Assembly: GCF_017355365.1 (NCBI RefSeq)
Contig: NZ_JADIJR010000006.1
Coordinates: forward strand, 1 to 64,000
DNA: 64,000 nt
Source: Microbacterium sp. SD291
Lineage (GTDB): Bacteria > Actinomycetota > Actinomycetes > Actinomycetales > Microbacteriaceae
Direction: 5' to 3'
Positions within the stretch are counted from its first letter, which is position 1, and each line of letters opens with the position of its first letter. Positions 1-7,174 of the stretch are shown piece after piece. A program made the position numbers and the translations under genes. The notes under the pieces were generated by a model that was given only the letters and a program-made list of their open reading frames with translations, did no database searches and was not told where the DNA came from.

Positions 1-1
1 G

Positions 2-175
2 CCTCACTGCGCTCGGGCGAGTCTGGTGACCCCACTTGCTACCCTGGGTTCCCGGGAACCCAGGGATACCCGCGGTCATGCGTTCGCGAGCCGCCGGCTT
101 CTCCATCTCCTCGATGGCCATGCCGAGCGCTGCGGACTCGGAGGGGAGCATCCGGCTTGCGTGCGGTGTTCTCAT
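2..175 (-). CDS. possible partial phage ORF, 3' end outside the window
   Basis: The leftward frame is open from an ATG at 175 to the window edge and reads about 58 residues. A short stretch (ALGMAIEEMEKPAARER) resembles the helical region of ParB-like or methylase-associated phage proteins, but this is too short to assign. A strong GGAGG lies at 201-205, too far from this ATG, and the start is preceded only by a weak GCGGG. The reading frame crosses a perfect 24-bp palindrome, so the ORF may be fortuitous. Confidence 0.25.
   Translation of the reverse strand, partial: MRTPHASRMLPSESAALGMAIEEMEKPAARERMTAGIPGFPGTQGSKWGHQTRPSAVR
42..65. repeat. perfect 24-bp palindrome
   Basis: Positions 42-53 (CCCTGGGTTCCC) are followed directly by their exact reverse complement at 54-65. 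There is no loop, so as DNA it would act as a dyad binding site rather than a terminator. It lies inside the element, near the left window edge. Confidence 0.8.
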
Positions 176-209
176 CCCGCTCAGCCGCTTTGTTGATGCG
201 CCTCCGTTG

Positions 210-512
210 TTATATGGAGCTCGGGTCGAACGGTTCATCGGGGATGAGCCTGGGGTCAACCTCTTCCTCGTCGCCGAGAGCATCAAGGATGCTCTCAAGC
301 AACTCTGTCTGCCGCATTGACTCGACATGGATGCCGTCGAGCACGTTGTACAGGTCGTTGAACGTGCGCGGCTTCGACGGGCGCGGTGTGGGGTTCGACC
401 CGTTCGGCGGATCATAGTTCCCGTTGCGGATCTCGTTCACGTCGCCCAGGAGGAAGGTGATGCTCTCAAGTTCCTTCAGTATCCCCTTGAGTGTTTCGCT
501 ATCGGTCGCCAT
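210..512 (-). CDS. small acidic phage protein of unknown function
   Basis: This 100-residue protein has a helical N-terminus (ETLKGILKELESITFLLG), a Pro/Asn-rich middle and an acidic C-terminus. I recognise no family. The ATG at 512 is preceded by AAAGGG, and the gene runs leftward like the rest of the element's main transcription unit. Its place after the terminase-like gene suggests an accessory or late protein, which is inference. Confidence 0.55.
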   Translation of the reverse strand: MATDSETLKGILKELESITFLLGDVNEIRNGNYDPPNGSNPTPRPSKPRTFNDLYNVLDGIHVESMRQTELLESILDALGDEEEVDPRLIPDEPFDPSSI

Positions 513-571
513 GGCAGCCCTTTCAATCCGTAGGTCAGCATCCGACCCCGGACGGGGCTGAATGCTGACGC

Positions 572-958
572 TTAGTTAAGCACTGGATTCCGGCCCCCGG
601 CGAGAATGCGAGCTTCTGCTTCCCTGATCCACTCCCACCCCACATCCGTCAACACGAACTCCGGGTACACGCCTGGTCGCTTCTCCTGCTGCAGCATCCG
701 AAACGCAAACATGGGGACGCCGGCACCGATCAGACTCGCGAACGACACTCGCGCGGGCTCTTCCGCCCATCCCTGGGAGACGCCCCACGCGCGCGCCACG
801 GCGTCAAACCAGGACAGAGGACCGTCGCCTACCGTTGAGACTCCCAGGCGGTCACAGAGCGCTGCACAGCCCGTAGGATCGGCCCACACAGGATGCAGAC
901 GAGACCGCAACTCCTCCGGTGCACTGCCGCTCGCGGCGCGGCTCCTGAGCCTAGGCAC
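572..958 (-). CDS. phage protein downstream of the terminase small subunit
   Basis: I chose the GTG at 958, which overlaps the last codons of the preceding terminase-like gene. This gives about 128 residues. An in-frame start further upstream would lie deep inside that gene. The protein contains a segment reading HPVWADPTGCAALCDRLGV and a helical C-terminal half. Small proteins of this kind commonly follow the terminase small subunit in actinobacterial phages, but no specific function is known to me. Confidence 0.5.
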   Translation of the reverse strand: MPRLRSRAASGSAPEELRSRLHPVWADPTGCAALCDRLGVSTVGDGPLSWFDAVARAWGVSQGWAEEPARVSFASLIGAGVPMFAFRMLQQEKRPGVYPEFVLTDVGWEWIREAEARILAGGRNPVLN

Positions 959-1331
959 CCCGTGCTCGCTTCGACTTCGCCCAACGAGCGTTCGCCGCGG
1001 CCTGAGCCTGAGACGAAATCGCTCGGGACAGTGCCACCTGCCCGTTACTGCCGTCCATCGCATCCGACAGGTTCAACGTCGCCACCAGTCGAGACAGCCC
1101 CGCCTGCTGCTGGCGAAGCTCCGGGATCGCCGGATGCACAACCGTCTGACCCATCGAGCCGGTCGACGTCACCCCGTCCTGCTCGATCGTCTCCGCAAGC
1201 GCATCGATCGTGTCCACCGCTCGGCACACCTCCAACACGAGCTCATCTTCGTGCGGATCGAACTCCAGGCGCTCATGCAGCTCAGCCCACAGCGCGCGGC
1301 CGCGCTTCTTCAACTCCGATGGAACCACCAT
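951..1331 (-). CDS. terminase small subunit-like protein
   Basis: This 126-residue protein would recognise phage DNA ends and hand them to the large terminase for packaging. The pattern GRALWAELHERLEFDPHE, then a helical CRAVDTIDAL segment, then VHPAIPELRQQQAGLSRLVATLNL, matches the actinophage P27-like terminase small subunits. The ATG at 1331 follows GGAG at 7 nt, and a longer in-frame extension upstream is unlikely. The large subunit would be expected further left, outside the window. The family call is from remembered sequence patterns, not a search. Confidence 0.6.
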   Translation of the reverse strand: MVVPSELKKRGRALWAELHERLEFDPHEDELVLEVCRAVDTIDALAETIEQDGVTSTGSMGQTVVHPAIPELRQQQAGLSRLVATLNLSDAMDGSNGQVALSRAISSQAQAAANARWAKSKRARGA

Positions 1332-1484
1332 GATTCTCCAATCTTCGAACATCTGTACGTAAAAATGAGGCCTGGCACGCTTCGGGAGGGAAACCACCTC
1401 TCCGGCGGTTCGGAAAGGGGAAGGCGATCGCGGGTGTACCCCCGGGGGTGCTCGAGCGGAGTCGAACACCCCTTCGAGTTGGGG

Positions 1485-2075
1485 TTAGATCGGGTCGGCT
1501 CCGTGGTGCTGGTGCCGGCTGTCGGTGTGTTCGCGGCGTGGTGCTTCGTTGCCGCTGCTGGTGATGGTCCAGCTGACGATGCTGTTGGCCTCTGCCCTGT
1601 CGGTCCAGGCGAGAGCGGCGCGTGCTTCGTCGTAGGCGGCTCGGGCTGGTGCGATGGATGCGAGCATGTCGGTGAGGGTGTCGGCGGTGTCGGCGAGTCG
1701 CTGCTGCTGGTGGGTGAGGATGCTCTCGTGGTGTTGCTGGACCCATGTATCGAGGTCTCGGTCGGCTGCTTCTATCGCGCGCTCGAGGGCTGCGACCTGC
1801 TGGTCGGCTGCGTCTCGTCGCGCGGTGAGCGCGTCTTGGTGTTCGGTCGGGTTCGCGAGCGTGGTGCCCTTGCGGGTTGCGGTGGCTACCGCATGGGCGT
1901 CTGCTGCCTGGGCCGTGTCGTCGAGCCCTCCGGTGAGGTTGCTGGGGCGTAGCTCGAGGGTGACGGCGACGGCTGCGCGGCGGCGCTGGTGGAGGTCGCT
2001 GATCTCCTTCAGGAGGGTGTGTGCGCCCTTGGGGAGGGTGTCGGCGGGTGGGATGTTCTGGAACTTGATGCGCAT
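1485..2075 (-). CDS. coiled-coil phage protein of unknown function
   Basis: This 196-residue protein is rich in Ala, Gln, Asp and Arg. A long helical, probably coiled-coil segment covers about residues 75-165 (QQVAALERAIEAADRDLDTW), and the tail is His-rich. It starts one base after the stop of the preceding small gene (2077) with GGAG upstream, so it is probably translationally coupled. Coiled-coil proteins here could be scaffold, tape-associated or DNA-binding, and I cannot decide between these. Confidence 0.6.
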   Translation of the reverse strand: MRIKFQNIPPADTLPKGAHTLLKEISDLHQRRRAAVAVTLELRPSNLTGGLDDTAQAADAHAVATATRKGTTLANPTEHQDALTARRDAADQQVAALERAIEAADRDLDTWVQQHHESILTHQQQRLADTADTLTDMLASIAPARAAYDEARAALAWTDRAEANSIVSWTITSSGNEAPRREHTDSRHQHHGADPI

Positions 2076-2076
2076 G

Positions 2077-2301
2077 TCAGTTGTCTCCTTCGTAGTGGAT
2101 GCGGCCTTCGTCGGCTGCGGTTGTGATCTCAGCGAAGCGGCCTTCGGCGTAGAGCTTGTTCACGTCGTCCCTGGTGAGGGTGTTGCCGGGGGTGTGGGGT
2201 GCGGGGATGCCTTTGATCTCGTTGAGCCGGCCGTCTTCGTCGGCTTTCACGATCTCGGCGGGCGTCATCGTCTTGATGTCGTCGTGGGTGAGTTGGGTCA
2301 T
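2077..2301 (-). CDS. small phage protein, 74 residues
   Basis: The ATG at 2301 has a good GGAG 6-7 nt upstream. The protein contains two similar short units, MTPAEIVKADEDGRLNEI and LTRDDVNKLYAEGRFAEI. Both resemble the helix-turn-helix-like repeats found in many small phage head or tail accessory proteins. It is part of a chain of ATGA/TAATG-overlapping genes. Function is unknown. Confidence 0.6.
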   Translation of the reverse strand: MTQLTHDDIKTMTPAEIVKADEDGRLNEIKGIPAPHTPGNTLTRDDVNKLYAEGRFAEITTAADEGRIHYEGDN

Positions 2302-2453
2302 GTCGTCTCCTGTGTGTAGGTGTTCCGGAAGTAGCGGATCGCGTTCTCCTGTTGCCAGGCGCTCCAGTCGTTGCGGAGCTCGGTGCTGATGTTGCGGAGT
2401 GATTTCGGGTCGGCTCCGTTGTACTGGTCGGCGTTGGTCCATCGGCGTGGCAT
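2298..2453 (-). CDS. small phage protein, 51 residues
   Basis: This short gene (starting MPRRWTNADQYNGADPKSLR) has a stop codon that overlaps the next ATG as ATGA, and its own ATG overlaps the upstream gene's TAA. The tight coupling on both sides is the main evidence that it is real. The Trp- and Asn-rich sequence belongs to no family I recognise. Confidence 0.55.
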   Translation of the reverse strand: MPRRWTNADQYNGADPKSLRNISTELRNDWSAWQQENAIRYFRNTYTQETT

Positions 2454-2608
2454 TAGGTGTCCTCTCTTTGGGTCCAGTCGTGGGCGGGGAGCCGGTGCCC
2501 GGATGCTTCGAGTTGGGTGTAGTACTTGTGCAGTTCGCGGGCGAATGCCACGGGGTCATCCCAGACGTCTGCCATAGCGCGCATGTTCAGTGGCCGCGGG
2601 GCGCTCAT
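2453..2608 (-). CDS. small phage protein, 51 residues
   Basis: It starts at the ATG at 2608 with GGAACGAG upstream, and its TAA shares a base with the following ATG (TAATG). The protein begins MSAPRPLNMRAMADVWDDPV and is mostly helical. It overlaps the 3' end of the upstream zinc-ribbon gene by about 53 bases, so one of the two may be mis-bounded. Confidence 0.5.
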   Translation of the reverse strand: MSAPRPLNMRAMADVWDDPVAFARELHKYYTQLEASGHRLPAHDWTQREDT

Positions 2609-2858
2609 ATCTCGTTCCTTTCCTCGCGCGGGTGGTGATCACGTGGGCTGCGGCGCGAGTGCAGAGCTTGACCGGGTGGTCGTATATGTCGTGCCAGTGC
2701 TCGCGGCACTCGGGGTGCTCGAGCTTGTGGCTGATCGGCGCGCTGAGGCACTTGACGCACAAGACATGGATCGTGTTGATGACGTAGTGGATACGGCCCG
2801 CGCCGATGACGCGGCTGCATCGGGTGCAGCTGACGGGGGTTCGGGATGGTGGGGTCAT
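2556..2858 (-). CDS. small zinc-ribbon protein
   Basis: This 100-residue protein has two CxxC pairs, CTRC at about residue 11 and CVKC at about residue 34. They would hold one zinc ion in a ribbon fold. More Cys and His residues follow (HPECREHWH). The ATG at 2858 overlaps the stop of the upstream gene as ATGA. The 3' part overlaps the next gene's start. Likely role is nucleic-acid binding, which is inference. Confidence 0.5.
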   Translation of the reverse strand: MTPPSRTPVSCTRCSRVIGAGRIHYVINTIHVLCVKCLSAPISHKLEHPECREHWHDIYDHPVKLCTRAAAHVITTRARKGTRYERPAATEHARYGRRLG

Positions 2859-3013
2859 GCGTTCGGCCCGCCTTTCCCTTGTTGCGCGAGCCAAGGGCAT
2901 GTGTCGTCGTGCAGGACCGCTGCGGCGTACACCTTGGGTGCTATCTCGATGAGTTGAGTTTCTGAGGTGCAGTCGGGGCAGGTGATCGCTGAGGTGACCC
3001 GGGCGGCGTTCAT
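2855..3013 (-). CDS. small Cys-rich protein, 52 residues
   Basis: The gene starts at the ATG at 3013, overlapping the stop of the ATPase gene as ATGA, and ends overlapping the next start the same way. It contains CPDC near residue 12 and a later DDTCPW, giving at least three cysteines for a metal site. It is too short for a family call. The double ATGA coupling supports it as a real gene. Confidence 0.55.
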   Translation of the reverse strand: MNAARVTSAITCPDCTSETQLIEIAPKVYAAAVLHDDTCPWLAQQGKGGPNA

Positions 3014-4329
3014 GCGGTCACCGGGTGATCTGCTCGGTAGTTCGCGTGGGCCGTGTCGATGGTGTCGCAGTAGCCGGGGTTGTTCATGCTGACGGGCTCG
3101 CTGCAGACTGGACAGGTCATGTCGGCGCGGTCGATGATCGCGGGCCGGTAGTCGAGGTAGGACACTGGTGCGACCTCCTTGTCGTCGGCCGCTGCCTGAG
3201 TCAAAGGTGGCGTGAAGGTGGCAAAGGTGGCGGGGTTCGGAACCGTGCCACCTTCGCCACCTTTGGTGCCACCTTCAGGTGAGATCGCCCAGACCCACCC
3301 GATTCCTCGGCCGCCCGACTTCTGCGATGCGACGCGCGGATTACGGCAGCGGCGCCTGGCGTCCTTGATCTCCTGCTCACTGAATCCGGCTGCTCGGCCC
3401 GCCTTGATGACGTCACTGGCTGCCGCTTCGTATCCGTCACGGTCGCGGAGGTAGTCGAGCAGGAACGCTTGAGCGGCGTTACGGTCGTCGACGGTCTCGG
3501 CGTCCCCGTTGGCGGTGCGGTTGATGATGTCGCTGACGGTGACGTCAGTGTCGCCGAGGTACTGGACGACGCCGATATCTGAGCATGCTCCGTCGTCGGT
3601 GTAGACGGGGGTGCTGATCAGGTTGAACGCGAACGATGCGCCGCGGTCCTGCGAGTAGTTCGCCTTGTCGAGCGTGACGACTCTCTGCCCGGTCTCGTCG
3701 TCGGTCGCGAAGAGCAACACGGACCTCACAGCGTCTCGGAAACCGTGGGAGCCTGAGAGCTTGTCTGAGGCGTTCCCGGTGCCCTTGTTGAAATGCATGA
3801 TCCCGATGACCGCTATCTCGAGCGCCTGCGCGAGCTGCGTGAGCGGGTCGAGCGCTCGGCGCACATCGGTGACCTTGTGGAGGTCGCCGCTGATCGTCGA
3901 CGTGATCGGGTCGATGATGATCATCCGCGCCCCGGTCTGCTCGACGGCATCGCGGATCAACTGGAGGTCGATCGGGAACGCTGGCACAGTCTCCGATGTT
4001 GTCTCGTCGATCGTCATCCGCACCTTCACCTGGTAGACGTGATCCAGGTTCGCTCCGGCTCCGATCAGTCGGGGGTTCATGACCGTAGACCAGTCGTCTT
4101 CGTGGCTGACGATGAGAACCGGGTAGCCGTTACCGTGAAGGTCGCCCTCAAGCTCGCCCTTGTTGATCAGCGCGGCGAGGTAGAGCGCAAACGTCGATTT
4201 CCCTTCCCCTCCGCGGCCGGCGAATATCGTCGTCGTGCCGAGGGGGATGCGGCCGGCCCACAGCCACGCTTGGCGGCGGGTGGGGATCTGGCTTGCGGGG
4301 GTGAGTAGCAGGTCACGCTGATCAGTCAT
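3010..4329 (-). CDS. RecA-like AAA_25 ATPase, probable phage replication helicase/loader
   Basis: This 439-residue protein is an ATPase of the RepA/DnaB-like AAA_25 group, which unwinds or remodels replication-origin DNA in phages and plasmids. Walker A is GRGGEGKST at about residue 39, and Walker B is MIIIDPI near residue 136. A helicase-like sensor region (IGIMHFNKGTG) follows. The last 120 residues carry a winged-helix-like segment and a short C-terminal CPVC zinc motif. The gene sits mid-operon, with ATGA overlaps on both sides and the small zinc proteins downstream. It is the best evidence that this operon is an early replication module. Confidence 0.8.
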   Translation of the reverse strand: MTDQRDLLLTPASQIPTRRQAWLWAGRIPLGTTTIFAGRGGEGKSTFALYLAALINKGELEGDLHGNGYPVLIVSHEDDWSTVMNPRLIGAGANLDHVYQVKVRMTIDETTSETVPAFPIDLQLIRDAVEQTGARMIIIDPITSTISGDLHKVTDVRRALDPLTQLAQALEIAVIGIMHFNKGTGNASDKLSGSHGFRDAVRSVLLFATDDETGQRVVTLDKANYSQDRGASFAFNLISTPVYTDDGACSDIGVVQYLGDTDVTVSDIINRTANGDAETVDDRNAAQAFLLDYLRDRDGYEAAASDVIKAGRAAGFSEQEIKDARRRCRNPRVASQKSGGRGIGWVWAISPEGGTKGGEGGTVPNPATFATFTPPLTQAAADDKEVAPVSYLDYRPAIIDRADMTCPVCSEPVSMNNPGYCDTIDTAHANYRADHPVTA

Positions 4330-4751
4330 CAGGCGGCCGTCCTTCCATGTTCAGTTGACGGGAGCCGCAGCGGTTCCCGGATGTTGTCGAGGTTGGCGAG
4401 GTAGATACGCCACGCCTCATCGAGTACGTCGTCCACGTCGGGGCGGTTCGCGAGCTCCGCGGCCTGATCGAGCCGGCTGAGCAGATACGCGCGGCGCGTG
4501 GTGTCTGGCATCGCGAGGAGCCAGTGACGATCCGCGTCGATACGCATAACGCGGATCTCGTCATCTCGGGATGCGCGGCCCTGCGTGTAGGCGACGTTGT
4601 AGAGGGTGCAGACGGCATCGGGTAGTTGCCAGAGGCGCAGCGATCCGTCTGCGAGTCCCCATGCCCACGCATCGAGGGTTCGGGATGCGTCGGGTGTGAT
4701 CCGGTGCTGGGGGAGACCCGCTCCCGAAGGTGCGGGCCTCTCCCTGGTCAT
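4329..4751 (-). CDS. phage early protein of unknown function
   Basis: This 140-residue mostly helical protein includes LDAWAWGLADGSLRLWQLPD and LLAMPDTTRRAYLLSRLDQA. Its stop overlaps the ATPase start and its own ATG overlaps the upstream stop. Position suggests a replication accessory role, but there is no recognisable domain. Confidence 0.55.
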   Translation of the reverse strand: MTRERPAPSGAGLPQHRITPDASRTLDAWAWGLADGSLRLWQLPDAVCTLYNVAYTQGRASRDDEIRVMRIDADRHWLLAMPDTTRRAYLLSRLDQAAELANRPDVDDVLDEAWRIYLANLDNIREPLRLPSTEHGRTAA

Positions 4752-5128
4752 TGGTCCCTCTCCCGTAGGTCGTCGTCGATGTCGCTGGATCGGCGGAGGA
4801 TGCGGGGTTGCTCGGCCTCCGCGGCTTTCACCATCTGAGCGAACTCGGGATGCGTGGTGATGACGTCGAGCAGGTTACGCAACTCGCCGGTCTTCGCGAT
4901 GTCGTCGGCTTGCACTTCCACGGTCAGGAGCACCAACTCGAGGACCGCCATGAGCACCTCGACCCGCGCCGCGGCAGTGCCGATTTCGCCGTGGATCTTG
5001 CGCATGAGCAGGCGCTCGACCATTTCGTTCCGCAGGTCACCGAACTCGGTATTCGTGGCGATGGATACGAGTTCTTTCGCGACCCGGATCGACTCGGGTC
5101 TCTGCTGAATGCCGAACGGGTTCGTCAC
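4748..5128 (-). CDS. phage early protein of unknown function
   Basis: This helical protein of 126 residues has a hydrophobic helix (VEVLMAVLELVLLTVEVQADDI) that is probably a packed amphipathic helix rather than a membrane segment. Starts and stops overlap both neighbours by four bases. No family is recognised. Confidence 0.55.
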   Translation of the reverse strand: MTNPFGIQQRPESIRVAKELVSIATNTEFGDLRNEMVERLLMRKIHGEIGTAAARVEVLMAVLELVLLTVEVQADDIAKTGELRNLLDVITTHPEFAQMVKAAEAEQPRILRRSSDIDDDLRERDQ

Positions 5129-5799
5129 TGGGTCACCTCCTGCGCTGCGACCATCTCGCCGATGGTCTTGAACCCGCCTTCGCGCATCTTCTGGGCGAGG
5201 TTGCGGGCTCCCATCGATGCGGTTGCGGAGAGGGGCGGGTCTGCGGCGTCGAGGGCATCAGCAGCGGCGGTGAAGTCGGCAGCGTAGCGGCGGAGATCGT
5301 CGGCTGTGACCTCGGTCTCGTTCTTGCTGAAGTACACGTACACGCCCTTGTCGTGCTGCTGGACAACTCCGTCGCGCCAGGATGCCGCGGTGCTGATCTC
5401 CACGGCTCCCTGACTCCATCCGTAGAACAGCCCGACGCACTCGAAGTCATCGATGGTGCCGATTCTGTTGGCCCAGGCGGGGGCGGCTGCTGCGACCTCG
5501 GGGTGTACGGCGACCCACTGCTCGGTGGTGGTCCACTCGTAGTCTTCCGGCGTCGCGTCGGGGGTGTTGAGCCATTCCGCGCCGAGTCGTGCGACCTCCG
5601 CGTGCTGGAACTTCGCGATGAGGCCCGTCTCCTGGTCGAGCACATCGGTGGCGACGACGATGTAGCGGGGCGTCTCGACCTGAGCGCTGGTGTCTGAGAT
5701 AATGGACATGATCTGGTTCTCCTTCTGGTTGTTGGTGTTCTGGTCATTGCCCTCAGCAGCGGTTGCAGCCGCATAGCTGGGGGCGTTCTTCTTGGTCAT
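5125..5799 (-). CDS. phage early protein of unknown function
   Basis: The longest form, 224 residues, begins at an ATG that overlaps the upstream stop as ATGA. A second ATG at 5709 (MSIISDTSAQ) has a stronger ribosome site (GAAGGAG) and skips a low-complexity Asn/Gln leader, so the 194-residue form may be the real product. The body is a mixed alpha/beta protein with several Trp and Tyr residues (EWTTTEQWVAVHPEV). I recognise no motif. Confidence 0.6.
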   Translation of the reverse strand: MTKKNAPSYAAATAAEGNDQNTNNQKENQIMSIISDTSAQVETPRYIVVATDVLDQETGLIAKFQHAEVARLGAEWLNTPDATPEDYEWTTTEQWVAVHPEVAAAAPAWANRIGTIDDFECVGLFYGWSQGAVEISTAASWRDGVVQQHDKGVYVYFSKNETEVTADDLRRYAADFTAAADALDAADPPLSATASMGARNLAQKMREGGFKTIGEMVAAQEVTQ

Positions 5800-6140
5800 G
5801 CTGCGGTGTCCTTCGGGATGTTGAGCTTCCAGACGGTGGCCGCGTTGCCGAGCGCAGACTTTCCGATGCGACCCGAGTCGGCGACGTGCCCGCGGCGTGT
5901 GAGACGTGCCCGTGAAGTGCGAATCCGCTGCGGGGTGACCATCGGCACGCCGGGATAGTGCTCTACGCGGGACCGGTAGAGGGCGACGATCGAGTCGTCG
6001 ACGAGCGGGCCAGCCGTGCGGAGGATGTCGAGGACAACGACCTCCACCTTCGCGAGCGTCGCGGCGTCAGCCTTCGACTCTGCTTCGACGCTGTGGCCCT
6101 CGAGGACCATCGCCCGTGCCCGTGAGGCCGGCCGAGCCAT
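5796..6140 (-). CDS. winged-helix-like phage protein
   Basis: This 114-residue protein has a predicted winged-helix region. The helix VTPQRIRTSRARLTRRGHV is followed by a beta-wing-like ATVWKLNIP. Such proteins in phage early operons bind DNA as regulators or replication factors. It directly follows the excisionase-like gene with adjacent stop and start, and precedes the next gene with an ATGA overlap. The domain call is by pattern only. Confidence 0.55.
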   Translation of the reverse strand: MARPASRARAMVLEGHSVEAESKADAATLAKVEVVVLDILRTAGPLVDDSIVALYRSRVEHYPGVPMVTPQRIRTSRARLTRRGHVADSGRIGKSALGNAATVWKLNIPKDTAA

Positions 6141-6358
6141 TAGGCCACCTCAGCGGTGCTGGTGCGCTCGGACCCCTCGAGCCACGCGATGATGTCGGCG
6201 CGGCGGTAGACAATTCGGCGGGGCGTCGGGGCCAGAAACTTCGGGCCGGTGCCCTTGAATCGGAGTTGCGCAAGGTTCCCCTTCGTCATGCCGGGTACGA
6301 TCTCGCACACCTGCTCGGCTGTCAGGTACTCGGTGAGTTCGTTAGTTGCAGTGGCCAT
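6140..6358 (-). CDS. helix-turn-helix protein, excisionase/AlpA-like
   Basis: This 72-residue MerR-type HTH_17 protein has LTAEQVCEIVPGMTKGNLAQL as the helix-turn-helix and RRIVYRRADIIAWLE as the wing and last helix. This layout is typical of recombination directionality factors that bend att DNA for excision. It has a very strong AAAGGAGG 6 nt before the ATG. It is the first gene of the leftward operon and divergent from the repressor gene. Confidence 0.75.
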   Translation of the reverse strand: MATATNELTEYLTAEQVCEIVPGMTKGNLAQLRFKGTGPKFLAPTPRRIVYRRADIIAWLEGSERTSTAEVA

Positions 6359-6550
6359 GTCGGCCTCCTTTCATTCGTTTGTGGAACCGCCAACAGGGCT
6401 GGCTTCCGCTGGGCTAAATCTCTCGCTGCCAATCACGTCTTTGGGATTGACGCTCGCAGTCCTCATAGCCGATTACGGGCTGTCCCCGGTTCCCTTTCGG
6501 GCCTTGACGGGCTGTTACTCCTGCAAGCACAACGTCGTCGCGTTGATTTT

Positions 6551-6569
6551 TAACACCGTAGCAGTGTTA
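6551..6569. promoter_or_regulatory. candidate repressor operator between divergent early and repressor genes
   Basis: A perfect inverted repeat, TAACAC then 7 nt then GTGTTA, lies in the 261-bp gap between the excisionase-like and repressor genes. A second dyad (ATTGTCTAG / CTACAAT, 6577-6597) overlaps a TACAAT -10-like box at 6592-6597. It is a plausible binding site for the adjacent XRE repressor. Confidence 0.5.
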
Positions 6570-6619
6570 CAACGAGATTGTCTAGCTGTTCTACAATTTT
6601 TTGGAGTAGGCTTAACGTC

Positions 6620-7174
6620 ATGGCTGTACCGGATGAAGAGCTGGCACGACAGATCAAGCGCGCACGCGAAGCGCAGGGCATGTCGCAAGAGGGTCTCGCA
6701 GGACGCGTCGCGACGATCCTTGGTCATGAATTCCGGCAACAGACGATCTACAAGATTGAGAGCGGCACTCGCAAGGTCGTCGTCTCTGAGCTCGTCGCCA
6801 TCGCTGCGACACTTGGCGTTCCCGTGACTACGCTGCTCGGGATCGGATCGGAGCGTGCTCCCATGTTCAGCGCGGGAGGGCGCCTAGAAGAGGCGATGCG
6901 CGCCTTGCGAGAGTCTGGCATCGCCTACGCCAAGGCCATGCTGGCGTTCGCTCGCACGGCTGACGTTATGGAGGATCTTCATCCAAGCGACAAAGAGTAT
7001 GCCGAAGGTGCGCTACTGCGTCAGACGCCCGCGTGGGTCGCTGCTTCAGATGCCCTAGTGTCGCTTGAGTCATCATTGAAGTTGAATCGGATCGCCGAGC
7101 TAGGACCGCACGCTCGCGCGGTTCTAGCCGTCCTAAGAGAAGATGACGAGCACTTCGGAAACGACGATGGGTAG
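6620..7174 (+). CDS. XRE-family phage repressor
   Basis: This 184-residue protein has an N-terminal HTH_3 domain, starting ARQIKRAREAQGMSQEGLAG and ending VSELVAIAATLGV, at about residues 7-75. A helical C-terminal dimerisation region follows. I chose the ATG at 6620 because GGAG lies upstream and the longer frame starts inside the presumed -10 box. The gene is divergent from the early operon and overlaps the integrase start, which is the usual lysogeny module layout. It probably represses the leftward early promoter. Confidence 0.8.
   Translation: MAVPDEELARQIKRAREAQGMSQEGLAGRVATILGHEFRQQTIYKIESGTRKVVVSELVAIAATLGVPVTTLLGIGSERAPMFSAGGRLEEAMRALRESGIAYAKAMLAFARTADVMEDLHPSDKEYAEGALLRQTPAWVAASDALVSLESSLKLNRIAELGPHARAVLAVLREDDEHFGNDDG

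Noticed and set aside
606..1952. 448-residue rightward ORF in the phage region
   Set aside because: It runs antisense to three supported leftward genes and turns into Cys/Val/Gly low complexity.
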